The notes: generated by a model not told the origin, from the sequence alone. DNA of 64,000 nucleotides from Propioniciclava sinopodophylli (GCF_004324755.1 NZ_SDMQ01000004.1:124001-188000), one strand, 5' to 3'. Shown: positions 8,379-16,557, counted from the stretch's first letter. Made by a program: numbers and translations.

Positions 8379-9059
8379 ATGGCACCCGAGTCGCGCGACA
8401 TCAGCAAGAACCCGGTCGCCCGTGCCCCTGAGGTCGGCGGCAACCTGCTGCGCACCCTGCTGGAGACGGCGATCACGGGCACGTCCACCCTGCCGGGAGC
8501 GAAGGTCGCCGCGGCCAAGCACCTCGGCAGGCGCGACTCCGTCGAGGACGCCCTCGAGTCGCTCGTGCTCTCCCACGTCGGCCTCGCCGGCGCGCAGGGG
8601 TTCCTGACCAGCCTCGGCGGACTGCCCACCCTCGCCGTGACCCTGCCCGCCAACATCGCCGGCCTGGCGGTGGTGCAGATCCGCCTCATCGCGTCGATCG
8701 CCCACCTGCGCGGCTACGACATCGACTCCCGGCAGGTCCGCACGGCGATGACGCTGTGCCTGATGGGCCGCGACGGTGTCCAGCGCCTCGTGGACGCCGG
8801 CGTCCTGCCGACCACCGCGCTCGCCATCGCGACCGCCCCCGTGTTCGACTCCTCGCTCGACCAACTGGTCAGCGAGAAGGTGCTCGGCGAGCTCGTCTCC
8901 CGCATCGGCGGACGCCGCGCGTCGCTGCTGTTCGCCCGCCGCGTCCCCCTCCTGGGTGGCGGCGTGGGCGCGACGATGGACGGCCTCTCCACGATCGAGA
9001 TCGGGGCGTACGCCCGCGAGGTCTTCGTGAGCCGCCGTCGCCTCACCCGCGGCGAGTGA
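8379..9059 (+). CDS. EcsC family protein
   Basis: A 226-residue protein of the EcsC family. The middle of the protein has long hydrophobic stretches (GGLPTLAVTLPANIAGLAVV and RRASLLFARRVPLLGGGVGA), so membrane association is likely. EcsC is named from the Bacillus Ecs ABC-transporter locus, but stand-alone homologues have no established reaction. The last 17 bases overlap the 3' end of the convergent flavin reductase gene. Start ATG 8379 is set by a TACCCT box. Confidence 0.75.
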   Translation: MAPESRDISKNPVARAPEVGGNLLRTLLETAITGTSTLPGAKVAAAKHLGRRDSVEDALESLVLSHVGLAGAQGFLTSLGGLPTLAVTLPANIAGLAVVQIRLIASIAHLRGYDIDSRQVRTAMTLCLMGRDGVQRLVDAGVLPTTALAIATAPVFDSSLDQLVSEKVLGELVSRIGGRRASLLFARRVPLLGGGVGATMDGLSTIEIGAYAREVFVSRRRLTRGE

Positions 9060-9678
9060 CTCCGTCGGGGTCGCGCGGGCGGAACAGGTCGAGCCGGCTG
9101 CCCTCGTCGATGCCGTAGTACGCCGACGGCCCGCCGCCGCGCAGCAGCGGCGCCCCGCCGACCGTGTCGTACACCCCGTCCACGATCAGGGACTCGTCGA
9201 TGTGCACCACCACCACCTCCCCCATCGTCAGCACCGCGCCGCTGGGAAGCCCATCAAGCCCGGTCAGCTCGATCTGCTGGGTGACCCGGCACTCGAACGT
9301 GACGCGGGCGTCCGCCACGCGCGGGGCCGCGATCAGGTCGGACGCCGCGGCCGCCAGTCCGGCGCGCTCGAACTCGTCGACGTCGGCCGGCGTGGACGTC
9401 TCGTTCATCGCCTCGGCGAGCTCGCGAGAGACGAGGTTCCAGGTGAACTCGCCGGTGTCCGCGCAATTGCGGGCCGTGTGCTTCCACGAGGTGCTCGAGA
9501 AGCCGACCAGCGGCGGGGTGTAGTTGAACGCGTTGAAGAAGGAGTAGGGCGCGAGGTTGCGGCGTCCGTCGGACGCGAGCGTGCCGATCCAGCCGATCGG
9601 GCGCGGCCCGACGATCGCGTTGAACGGGTTGTGGGCCAGCCCGTGCCCCTCGGCGGGGCGATAGGTGTGGACGCCCAT
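9043..9678 (-). CDS. Flavin reductase (FMN-binding split barrel) family protein
   Basis: 211 residues with the split-barrel flavin reductase fold: NAIVGPRPIGWIGTLASDG and LAPYSFFNAFNYTPPLVGFS near the N-terminus bind FMN, and TFECRVTQQIELTGLD belongs to the second barrel half. Members reduce flavin with NAD(P)H for a partner oxygenase or act directly on small substrates. The start ATG overlaps the stop of the upstream ArsR-type regulator gene by one base (TAATG), so the two are translationally coupled and the regulator likely controls this enzyme. The substrate is unknown. Confidence 0.87.
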   Translation of the reverse strand: MGVHTYRPAEGHGLAHNPFNAIVGPRPIGWIGTLASDGRRNLAPYSFFNAFNYTPPLVGFSSTSWKHTARNCADTGEFTWNLVSRELAEAMNETSTPADVDEFERAGLAAAASDLIAAPRVADARVTFECRVTQQIELTGLDGLPSGAVLTMGEVVVVHIDESLIVDGVYDTVGGAPLLRGGGPSAYYGIDEGSRLDLFRPRDPDGVTRRG

Positions 9679-10313
9679 TACGCACCCTGCACGGCGCCGC
9701 GGATGAGGGCACCGAGCCAGGCGGACTCCCCCGCCGGCGCCTCCTGCGCCTCGTTCGGGTGCCGCTCGGGTGGGGCGTCGGCGACGCGGTAGGTGCCCTC
9801 GGAGCGGGTCAGGTAGCGGTAATCGATGAGCTCGCGGCGCAGGGTGGCGACGTCGTCGTGCGCCTCGCGCAGGATCGCGTTCACCTCGGGCTCGCTGTAG
9901 TCGCGGCCGGCCTCGAAGCGGCGCAGCAGCTCGAGCAGCACCGACACCCGCGCCTTGCGCTTGGCCGGGATCTGCCGCAGCCGCGGCCCGTCGAAGAAGA
10001 TCCGCACCGTGCGCTGGTGGTCGGGGTCGTCGATACCCTCCTGCGCTCCGACCGGCGACGACCCGCGCACCTGGCTCAGCAGCCCGTCGTTGAGCGTGTA
10101 CAGGCGCCGGGTGGCGTCGGGGGTGGCGGTCACGATGCCGACGCCCTCGAGCCGGTGCATGTGGTGGCTCACCGTGGCGGCGCTGAGGCCCAGTGCGTCG
10201 GCGAGCTCGCGGCCGGTGTGGGGCCGGTCCGCGAGCAGGCCGAGGATGCGCAGGCGGGTGGCGTCCGCGATGGTCTTCAGCAGGCGGACACGATCATCCA
10301 GGTCGTTCGACAT
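9678..10313 (-). CDS. ArsR-family transcriptional regulator with DUF2087-like C-terminal domain
   Basis: Residues 1-70 form a winged helix of the ArsR type (DATRLRILGLLADRP, then LSAATVSHHMHRLEGVGIV). No metal-binding Cys motif such as ELCVCDL is present. The C-terminal region (RTVRIFFDGPRLRQIPAKRKAR) through YSEPEVNAILREAHDDVATLRRELID resembles DUF2087, a domain often appended to small regulators. It is co-transcribed with the flavin reductase. A 14-bp imperfect palindrome overlapping its probable -10 box suggests autorepression. The inducer is unknown. Confidence 0.87.
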   Translation of the reverse strand: MSNDLDDRVRLLKTIADATRLRILGLLADRPHTGRELADALGLSAATVSHHMHRLEGVGIVTATPDATRRLYTLNDGLLSQVRGSSPVGAQEGIDDPDHQRTVRIFFDGPRLRQIPAKRKARVSVLLELLRRFEAGRDYSEPEVNAILREAHDDVATLRRELIDYRYLTRSEGTYRVADAPPERHPNEAQEAPAGESAWLGALIRGAVQGA

Positions 10314-10315
10314 GC

Positions 10316-10350
10316 ATCAAACGTTAGATCTACATCGAACGAGACGTCAA
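10316..10350 (-). promoter_or_regulatory. Promoter and operator of the ArsR-flavin reductase operon
   Basis: The palindrome ATCTAACGTTTGAT (minus strand; 10316-10329) matches its own complement at 12 of 14 positions and ends three bases before the start codon. It covers the proposed -10 hexamer TAACGT. A -35 hexamer TTGACG lies at 10345-10350, 18 bases upstream. Repression by the encoded regulator is inferred from position. Confidence 0.55.
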
Positions 10351-10352
10351 GC

Positions 10353-10586
10353 TCAGCGCGGGAAGGCGAACTCCCCGATCACGAAGTAGACCGCGAACAG
10401 CGACGGCAGCACCGTCAGCAGCACGAGCAGCGAGCGCTCCTGCCGGCGGAACCACGCGACCACCGCGATGATGCCCGCCGCGATCAGGCCGCCCAACGCC
10501 GGCACGCTGACCAGGAACATCGGGACACCCGGGCCCTCGGGTCGGTTCGACGTCAGGACGAACGCGCCGACCACGAACAGCGCCAC
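10353..10586 (-). CDS. Small membrane protein, C-terminal part of an amber-interrupted gene
   Basis: From GTG 10586 this frame gives 77 residues with two complete membrane helices (MFLVSVPALGGLIAAGIIA and LLVLLTVLPSLFAVYFVIGE) and the end of another. That first helix is truncated by the GTG start; its missing N-terminal half is encoded in frame just upstream, after a TAG at 10629-10631. The upstream 70-residue reading frame is in the same phase. This therefore looks like the distal half of one gene split by a nonsense codon rather than an independent gene. No family recognised. Confidence 0.5.
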   Translation of the reverse strand: MALFVVGAFVLTSNRPEGPGVPMFLVSVPALGGLIAAGIIAVVAWFRRQERSLLVLLTVLPSLFAVYFVIGEFAFPR

Positions 10587-10628
10587 GCCCGCGATCGCGA
10601 CGCCGAGCGACCACCAGCCGAGCCGGGT

Positions 10629-10841
10629 CTAGGGCAGGAACGCCAACCGCTGGTGGCGTTCGTGCAGGCCGTCGGCGGCTGCGAGCGCCACCCCGACCAG
10701 ACCGACGAAGAACGCGGCCGTGTAGACCCAGGCGGCGGCCTCCATCGGCCGCACGACCAGGACGGCGAGGAGCATCACCACCGCGAGAACTCCGGCCCCG
10801 AGGGCCGCCAGGTTGAGCTTGGACCTCACCAACACCGACAT
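10629..10841 (-). CDS. Small membrane protein, N-terminal part of an amber-interrupted gene
   Basis: 70 residues from ATG 10841, with two hydrophobic helices (LAALGAGVLAVVMLLAVLVV and a following VYTAAFFVGLVGVALAA segment) and a basic end. It stops at TAG 10629-10631. The frame continues without interruption for 92 more codons that encode three more helices, so the original product was probably a ~162-residue, five-helix protein. A CAG-to-TAG change would explain the stop. Function not recognised. Confidence 0.6.
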   Translation of the reverse strand: MSVLVRSKLNLAALGAGVLAVVMLLAVLVVRPMEAAAWVYTAAFFVGLVGVALAAADGLHERHQRLAFLP

Positions 10842-10962
10842 CGTTCTCACCCCCGTCCGGGGAACGCGACCCGGTCGATCCGGGCCTGGCGATGCTTCGA
10901 TGCTACGCCGCGTAGGACCGCCCCCGACAGGAGGAAAGGTGCCCCTGCCCGGGCCTCGAACC

Positions 10963-12081
10963 TCAGCCGACGACAGCCCGCGCGACGCGGGCGTTGATGA
11001 GGCAGGTGACCTCGTACGGGATGGTCCCCATGAGGTCGGCGATGTCCTGCACGGTGATCTCCTCGTCGCCCTGACGACCGACCAGGGCGACCTCGTCACC
11101 CGTAGCCACAGTCGAATCGGGCCCGAGGTCGACCATCGTCTGGTCCATGCAGACGCGCCCGACGATGGGGTACGAAGCACCGCCGATCAGCACCCGCCCC
11201 CGGTTGGAGAGCAGGCGGCTGTAGCCGTCGCCGTAACCCACCGGGATCGTCGCGATCGTCGTGTCGCGCGGCGCCACCCAGGTGCGCCCGTAGCCGACAC
11301 TCTCCCCGGCCGCGACGTCCTTCACGAAGGACACCCGGGTCGTCCACTCCAGCCCCGGCAGCAGGGGCACGGTCGCGGGCGTGGTGGGGTCTGGCAGCAA
11401 CCCGTAGACCATGATCCCGGGGCGCACCATGTCGAACCACGAGCCGGGGTGCATCAGCACACCCCCGGAGTTGGCCAGGTGCGCGATCTCGACCCGACCA
11501 CGGGCAGCGGTCACGGCGTCCAGCACGTCGGCGAACAGCGCGACCTGGGCCTCGGTGAACTCCCGGCCCCCCTCGGTGTCGGACACCGGCAGGTGGCTGA
11601 AGAGACCGCGCAGGCGCAGGCCCGCGGCGTCCGCACGGCGGGCCAGGTCGGGCGCGGCGTCGGGTTGGCAGCCGATGCGGCGCATGCCGGTCTCCACCTT
11701 CAGGTGCACGGACGCCGTGCGCCCCAGCCCGGCGGCCACCCGGCCGACCTGGTCGATGGTCTCCGCGGACACGACGGCGAGGTCGACGTCGCGCTCGACG
11801 CACGCCGCGACCTCGTCGTCACCCAGCGCGTGACTGAGCTTGAGGATGGGCAGCCGCACGCCGGCATCGCGGATCGCGATCGCCTCGTCGACGGTCGCGA
11901 CGCCGAGACAGTCGGCCGCGCCGGTCGCCTCGAGCATGCGCGACACCGGCACGGCGCCGTGCCCGTAGGCGTCGGCCTTGACCGCGGCCAGCACGAGCCG
12001 CCCGCCGACCCGCGCGCGGATGGCGTCGAGGTTGGCGCGGATGTGGTCCAGGCGCGTGGTGGCCGTGGTCGCGTACAGCAT
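10963..12081 (-). CDS. alr: Alanine racemase
   Basis: PLP enzyme interconverting L- and D-alanine for peptidoglycan. AAVKADAYGHG contains the Schiff-base lysine, and the C-terminal beta domain (GRVCMDQTMVDLGP) contributes the partner subunit's active-site residues. The start is placed at ATG 12081: a CAGAAT box lies seven bases upstream, as at other leaderless genes here. An in-frame ATG at 12090 is the alternative and would add three residues. It stands alone, without the ygfB- or tsaE-type neighbours often seen in actinobacteria. Confidence 0.95.
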   Translation of the reverse strand: MLYATTATTRLDHIRANLDAIRARVGGRLVLAAVKADAYGHGAVPVSRMLEATGAADCLGVATVDEAIAIRDAGVRLPILKLSHALGDDEVAACVERDVDLAVVSAETIDQVGRVAAGLGRTASVHLKVETGMRRIGCQPDAAPDLARRADAAGLRLRGLFSHLPVSDTEGGREFTEAQVALFADVLDAVTAARGRVEIAHLANSGGVLMHPGSWFDMVRPGIMVYGLLPDPTTPATVPLLPGLEWTTRVSFVKDVAAGESVGYGRTWVAPRDTTIATIPVGYGDGYSRLLSNRGRVLIGGASYPIVGRVCMDQTMVDLGPDSTVATGDEVALVGRQGDEEITVQDIADLMGTIPYEVTCLINARVARAVVG

Positions 12082-12105
12082 GGGGACCATTCTGGCCCCT
12101 CGCCG

Positions 12106-12837
12106 TCAGCTCGCCTTGTCGCGCTCGGCCATCTCGGTGACGCGGTCGTGGATGCGGATCAGCGCCACGATGCCCTCGAGCACGAAGCGCGTGAACGCGA
12201 TCGAGAGCAGCACCGGGATCCACCCGACGAGCAGCACGAGCAGGCCGACCGCCGCACCGCCGTCGAAGCGGCTGGCGCCGAACGCCGCGAGCAGCCACAG
12301 CAGCCACGCGCCGACCGCGCCGACGACCTGGAGGATGTAGACGATCTTGACCAGGCCGGGCGTGGCGAACTTGGTGAAGCTGAAGTCGAACAGCGCCATG
12401 AGCGGGTTGGCGTCCCGGTGCTGGGGCACGCCGGGCCCGGCCGACCCGGGGGCCCACGCCGGGCCGCTCGCCGCGTAGGGCGCCGGGTACTGCTGCGCCT
12501 CGGGGGCGGGGGCGCTGGGGAAGGTCGCCGCGTACGGCGCCGCCGGCGGGGGCGGGGGAGGCGTGCTGCCCGGGAAGGGCGGCAGCTGCGAGGTGGGCTC
12601 GCTGCCCCACGGGGAGGTGTCGTAGGGGTTCTCGGGCTGGGCCGGCTCCACCGGCGGCTGGACGGCGGTCGGCTCGGCCTGCTCGACCGGCTCGGGCGGC
12701 TGCCAGGGATTGGCGGCCGGGCGGGCGAACGGGGACTCGTCGCCGGGCGGCGTCAGGTTCTGCCGCGGCATGGTGGCCCACGGGTCGGGTTCGGGCGAGG
12801 GCTGGCTCTGGGGGTTGCCTGGGTAGTTGTCTGCCAT
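12106..12837 (-). CDS. DUF4282 membrane protein with proline-rich N-terminal half
   Basis: About 243 residues. The first ~130 are low complexity, rich in Pro, Ala, Gln and aromatic residues (repeated PxPxP and WxPP motifs), and probably unstructured in the cytoplasm. The C-terminal ~100 hold FDFSFTKFATPGLVKIVYIL and a second helix (VGLLVLLVGWIPVLLSIAF), the DUF4282 pattern. Homologues have no known reaction. Start ATG 12837 is preferred over ATG 12846 because TTGGAT lies seven bases before it. It follows the bkd operon terminator and is transcribed separately. Confidence 0.8.
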   Translation of the reverse strand: MADNYPGNPQSQPSPEPDPWATMPRQNLTPPGDESPFARPAANPWQPPEPVEQAEPTAVQPPVEPAQPENPYDTSPWGSEPTSQLPPFPGSTPPPPPPAAPYAATFPSAPAPEAQQYPAPYAASGPAWAPGSAGPGVPQHRDANPLMALFDFSFTKFATPGLVKIVYILQVVGAVGAWLLWLLAAFGASRFDGGAAVGLLVLLVGWIPVLLSIAFTRFVLEGIVALIRIHDRVTEMAERDKAS

Positions 12838-12844
12838 GGCGTCC

Positions 12845-12850
12845 ATCCAA
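12845..12850 (-). promoter_or_regulatory. -10 box deciding the DUF4282 gene start
   Basis: TTGGAT on the minus strand lies seven bases before ATG 12837; it overlaps the alternative ATG at 12846, which argues against that start. Confidence 0.4.
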
Positions 12851-12892
12851 GCAGACGCCTCCGACAGGCCCCGGCGGCTTCCACCCGACAGC

Positions 12893-12922
12893 GGAGCCCC
12901 GGCCGGGGGAGGCCGGGGCTCC
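12893..12922 (-). terminator. Hairpin downstream of the bkdABC operon
   Basis: A perfect 12-bp stem (GGAGCCCCGGCC with GGCCGGGGCTCC) and six-base loop lies 30 bp after the bkdC stop. No long U-run follows, so a GC-rich actinobacterial terminator is assumed. Confidence 0.7.
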
Positions 12923-12951
12923 GTCCGACCGACCCACCGTGTTCCCGCTTG

Positions 12952-14376
12952 TCAGAACAGCAACGACAGCCCCGGGTCGGCCAGGATCGTGGCCACGTCG
13001 GCCAGGAACCGCGAGGCCTGCTCACCGTCGAGCACCCGGTGGTCAATGGTCAGGGTGAGCTTGGCGACCGTGCGGATCTCCAGGCGTTCGTCCGCCCCCT
13101 CCCCCACGACCCACGGCCGCCGGTTGAACGTGCCCAGCAGCAGGATCGCCGACTCGTTCGGGTTGAGGATCGGCGTGCCACCCTCCACCCCGAACACGCC
13201 CACGTTGGTGATGGTGAAGGTGCCGTGGGCGGCGTCGGCCGGGGTGATCCTGCCCTCGCGCACCTTGGTGACGAGGTCGTTGAGCGCGTGGGCCAGCTCG
13301 AGCAGGTTCATCTCGTTGGCCCGCTTGATGTTGGGGACCACGAGCCCCCGCTGCGTCGCCGCCGCGATGCCGAGGTTGACGTCGGAGTCGACGATGATCT
13401 CCTGGCGCTCCAGGTCGAGGCTGGAGTTCACCTCGGGGTGCCGCGCCATCGCGAGGCACACGGCCTTGGCGAGCACGATGATCGGGCTGATGCGCAGGCC
13501 GGCGAACTCGCGGCGTCCCTTGAGCTGCTCGATGAGCTCAACGGTGTTGGTGACGTCGACATCCATCCAGACCGACGCCTGCGGCACCTGCAGGGACGCC
13601 TGCATCGACTGCAGCATCTGCCGGCGCACGCCGCGGAGGGGGATGCGGGTGGGCCCGCGGCGTCCGGACGCCTCGCCCGCGGCCGCTTGCGCGACGTCGG
13701 TCGGGGTGATGGTGCCGTTGGGTCCGGTGCCCGCCACGGTGGCCAGGTCGAGGCCCAGGTCGCGAGCCAGCCGACGCACGGCGGGCTTGGCGAGCGGACG
13801 CCCCACCGGGTCGGTGGCGAGCTGTCCCCCACGGCGTCCGGCCTCGGGACGCGGCAGCGAAGGTTCGTGCGGCTCATCGACGACCGGATTCGTCGGGTGG
13901 GGCTCGTCGGTGCGGTGCCCGGGCGTCTCGTCCAGCCCGTAGCTGTCGTGCACCTGGTCGGTCTCGGGCACGGGCTGTGCCACGACCCCCTTGCGCGCAC
14001 GACGGGTGGCGGGCGCCGAGGAGGTGCCGTACCCGACGAGCACGGACCCGGACGCCGCATCCGCCGAGAGCCCCGGCTCTTCCTGCCCAGAGCCCCGGCT
14101 TCCTGTGTCGACAGCCCCGGCTTCTTGCGCCGACAGCCCCGAGCCGTCGTCGATGCGCGCGATCACGGTCCCGACGGCGACGACGTCACCCTCGGCGACC
14201 AGCAACTCGGCGACCGTCCCCGCGACGGCTGCGGGCAGCTCGACCAGCGACTTGGCGGTCTCGATCTCGACCACGATGTCGTTCACGGCCACCTCGTCGC
14301 CCACGGCGACGAGCCAGGTGACGACCTCGGCCTCCAGCAACCCCTCGCCGGGGTCGGGCAGCGTCATCTCGAACAT
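12952..14376 (-). CDS. bkdC: 2-oxo-acid dehydrogenase E2 (lipoyl acyltransferase)
   Basis: Third gene of an E1alpha-E1beta-E2 operon. Order: one lipoyl domain with the target lysine in EIETAKSLVELP (K42), a long variable linker (about residues 75-165), a peripheral-subunit-binding domain (AKPAVRRLARDLGLDLATV), then the catalytic domain ending in TIDHRVLDGEQASRF, with the His and Asp of HRxxDG. It moves the acyl group from lipoate to CoA. The E1 type suggests branched-chain 2-oxo acids, but pyruvate cannot be excluded. The linker residues ~76-105 are encoded by four 22-bp repeats, an unusual insertion. Confidence 0.9.
   Translation of the reverse strand: MFEMTLPDPGEGLLEAEVVTWLVAVGDEVAVNDIVVEIETAKSLVELPAAVAGTVAELLVAEGDVVAVGTVIARIDDGSGLSAQEAGAVDTGSRGSGQEEPGLSADAASGSVLVGYGTSSAPATRRARKGVVAQPVPETDQVHDSYGLDETPGHRTDEPHPTNPVVDEPHEPSLPRPEAGRRGGQLATDPVGRPLAKPAVRRLARDLGLDLATVAGTGPNGTITPTDVAQAAAGEASGRRGPTRIPLRGVRRQMLQSMQASLQVPQASVWMDVDVTNTVELIEQLKGRREFAGLRISPIIVLAKAVCLAMARHPEVNSSLDLERQEIIVDSDVNLGIAAATQRGLVVPNIKRANEMNLLELAHALNDLVTKVREGRITPADAAHGTFTITNVGVFGVEGGTPILNPNESAILLLGTFNRRPWVVGEGADERLEIRTVAKLTLTIDHRVLDGEQASRFLADVATILADPGLSLLF
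14063..14150 (-). repeat. Four 22-bp repeat units inside the bkdC linker
   Basis: Units begin at 14063, 14085, 14107 and 14129, all with a GCCGASAGCCCCGG-like core. They code for the flexible linker of E2 after the lipoyl domain. The total of 88 bp is not a multiple of three, so the three possible reading phases of the unit are all used. Confidence 0.9.
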
Positions 14377-14385
14377 GCAGGTCTC

Positions 14386-15363
14386 CTAGTGGGCGAGCGA
14401 CCGGTCGACGGCGTCGAGGATCCGGTCGAGGTCGGGCAGGTATTGGGCCTCGACCCGGCTGGGCGGGTAGGGCATGTCGTAGCCGGTGACGCGCAGCACG
14501 GGCGCCTCCAGCGCGTAGAAGCACGACTCCTGGATGCGCGCCGCGATCTCGGCGCCCAGCCCGCCCGAGCGGGCCGCCTCGTGCACGACGATCGCGCGAC
14601 CGGTGCGTTCGACGGACGCCACGATGGTCGCCTCGTCCAGCGGCGACAGCGAGCGCAAGTCGATGACCTCGATGCTGCGCCCCTCGCCCGACGCGGCCAA
14701 CGCCGCCTCGACGCAGGTCTTGACCATCGGCCCGTAGGTGAGCAGCGTCGCGTCCGACCCCTGCAGCACCACGCGCGCGGCGTCCAGCGGCAGGGGCGGC
14801 TCGGTGAGGTCGACCTCGCCCTTCTCGTGGTAGCGGCGTTTGGGCTCGAGGAAGACCACCGGGTCGTCGGAGGCCACCGCCTGCTGGATCATCCAGTACG
14901 CATCCAGCGGCGTGGACGGGCTGACGACCACCAGTCCCGGCGTGTGCGTGAAGTACGCCTCGGGCGACTCCGAGTGGTGCTCGATCGCTCCGATCGCCCC
15001 GCCGAACGGGATGCGGATCACCATCGGCATGCTGAGGCGCCCCATCGAGCGGAACCGCATGCGGGAGACCTGCGACGTGATCTGGTCGAACGCCGGCCAC
15101 ACGAACCCGTCGAACTGGATCTCGACGACCGGGCGGTACCCGCGCAGCGCCAGCCCCAGCGACGTGCCCACGATGCCGGATTCTGCCAACGGCGAGTCGA
15201 TCACCCGGTCGGCACCGAAGTCACGCTGCAGGTGCTCGGTGATGCGGAAGACGCCGCCCAGCTTGCCGATGTCCTCGCCGGCGAGCAGTACTTTGGGGTC
15301 GGCCTCGAGCGCCCGGCGCAGCCCCGCGTTGAGGGCCTTCGCCATCGTCATGGTCTCGCTCAT
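14386..15363 (-). CDS. bkdB: 2-oxo-acid dehydrogenase E1 beta subunit
   Basis: 325 residues, typical for the transketolase-like pyrimidine-binding and C-terminal subunit of heterotetrameric E1. MTMAKALNAGLRRALEADP opens the protein and ESGIVGTSLGLALRGYRPVVEIQF is conserved around the catalytic Glu. ATG 15363 overlaps the bkdA stop (ATGA), and bkdC follows after nine bases, so all three are one operon. It works with E1alpha to decarboxylate the 2-oxo acid on thiamine diphosphate. No E3 gene is in the window. Confidence 0.92.
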   Translation of the reverse strand: MSETMTMAKALNAGLRRALEADPKVLLAGEDIGKLGGVFRITEHLQRDFGADRVIDSPLAESGIVGTSLGLALRGYRPVVEIQFDGFVWPAFDQITSQVSRMRFRSMGRLSMPMVIRIPFGGAIGAIEHHSESPEAYFTHTPGLVVVSPSTPLDAYWMIQQAVASDDPVVFLEPKRRYHEKGEVDLTEPPLPLDAARVVLQGSDATLLTYGPMVKTCVEAALAASGEGRSIEVIDLRSLSPLDEATIVASVERTGRAIVVHEAARSGGLGAEIAARIQESCFYALEAPVLRVTGYDMPYPPSRVEAQYLPDLDRILDAVDRSLAH

Positions 15364-16532
15364 CGTCCACCCTCCCCATCGGCGTCCTCGAACGACGCCT
15401 CGTAGGCCAGGTACGCGTCGCGCTGCGCGGCCAGGGCCGGCGGGAGCGACGCGTAGGTGAGCGCCCAGTAGTCCTCCAGGCGGGGTTCGGGCAGCGCGAG
15501 CGCGCCCTCACGCACGCGGACGCCCAAGGCCTCCGCCTCGGCGTCCAGCTCGTCGAGCCAGGCCTGGTCGACCGCACCGCGTCCGAGGAGGTAGGTGCGG
15601 ACGCGCTCGATCGGGTCCTTGGCTCGCCAGGCGGCTTCCTCCTCGCGCCGGCGGTACTTGGTGGGGTCGTCGGAGGTCGTGTGGGCGCCCATGCGGTACG
15701 TGAACGCCTCGATGAAGGTGGGGCCGTCGCCGCGGCGGGCGCGATCCAACGCCCACTCGGTGACGGACTGGACGGCCAGCACGTCGTTGCCGTCGACCCG
15801 CACGCTCGGGATGCCGAACCCCGTCGCGCGCCGGTACAGCGGGATGCGCGACTGGATCTCGATCGGCTCGCTGATCGCCCACTGGTTGTTCTGGACGAAG
15901 AAGACCGTGGGCGTCTGGTAGCTCGCGGCGAAAACCAGCGCCTCGCTGACGTCGCCCTGGCTGGTGGCGCCGTCGCCGAAGTAGACCAGAACGGCGCCGT
16001 TGTCGGCCGGGTCGGGGTTGCCGACGACGCCGTCGCGCTGCATGCCCATCGCGTAGCCGACGGCGTGCAGCGCCTGGGTGCCGATGACGAAGGAGTAGAG
16101 GTGGAAGCGGGTGGCCACCGAATCCCAGTCGACCATCGCGGTACCGCGGAACGTCTTGAGGAGGTCCAGCGGGTCGACGCCGCGCATGAGGGCGACCGCG
16201 TGTTCGCGGTAGCTGGGGATCACCTCGTCCAGCCCGGCGATCGCGGCACCCGAGCCGACTTGGGCTGCCTCCTGCCCCAGCGAGGGGGCCCACAGGCCGA
16301 GCTGCCCCTTGCGCTGCAGCGCGGTCGCCTCGGTGTCGAGGCGGCGGCCGAGCACCATGTGGCGCAGGTTGGCGGCGATCGTGGCGTCATCGTGGGTGAA
16401 GCTGAACGTCTCGTCCTCGACGCGTTCGCCGGTGGGGGTCAGCAGCTGGATGAACTCCTCGCTGCGCTCGATGCGCGTCCCGCCCGGCGTCACCACCGTC
16501 TCGGACGCGTTCGGGTCGGTACTCGTGGTCAC
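15360..16532 (-). CDS. bkdA: 2-oxo-acid dehydrogenase E1 alpha subunit
   Basis: About 390 residues. The thiamine-diphosphate motif GDGATSQGDVSEALVFAASY through NNQWAIS has the GDG-x(n)-NN form. The phosphorylation-loop-like region SDDPTKYRRR is also conserved. The start is ambiguous among four successive GTG codons (16541-16530). GTG 16532 is chosen because TATAGT ends seven bases before it. First gene of the bkd operon, with a palindrome just upstream of the -10 box that is a likely regulator site. Confidence 0.92.
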   Translation of the reverse strand: MTTSTDPNASETVVTPGGTRIERSEEFIQLLTPTGERVEDETFSFTHDDATIAANLRHMVLGRRLDTEATALQRKGQLGLWAPSLGQEAAQVGSGAAIAGLDEVIPSYREHAVALMRGVDPLDLLKTFRGTAMVDWDSVATRFHLYSFVIGTQALHAVGYAMGMQRDGVVGNPDPADNGAVLVYFGDGATSQGDVSEALVFAASYQTPTVFFVQNNQWAISEPIEIQSRIPLYRRATGFGIPSVRVDGNDVLAVQSVTEWALDRARRGDGPTFIEAFTYRMGAHTTSDDPTKYRRREEEAAWRAKDPIERVRTYLLGRGAVDQAWLDELDAEAEALGVRVREGALALPEPRLEDYWALTYASLPPALAAQRDAYLAYEASFEDADGEGGR

Positions 16533-16539
16533 CACCACC

Positions 16540-16557
16540 ACTATACTGTTACGTAAC
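16540..16557 (-). promoter_or_regulatory. bkd promoter -10 box and GTTACGTAAC operator-like palindrome
   Basis: TATAGT (minus strand, 16540-16545) is the strongest -10 match in the region. A perfect 10-bp palindrome GTTACGTAAC lies at 16548-16557, inside the -35/-10 spacer, where a bound repressor would block RNA polymerase. No regulator gene is adjacent. Confidence 0.5.

Noticed and set aside
10813-15405. A 1530-codon open frame on the plus strand
   Set aside because: It lies antisense to alr, the DUF4282 gene and bkdABC, which have clear motifs; its Gly/Arg/Asp/Val-rich composition is typical of shadow frames in GC-rich DNA.
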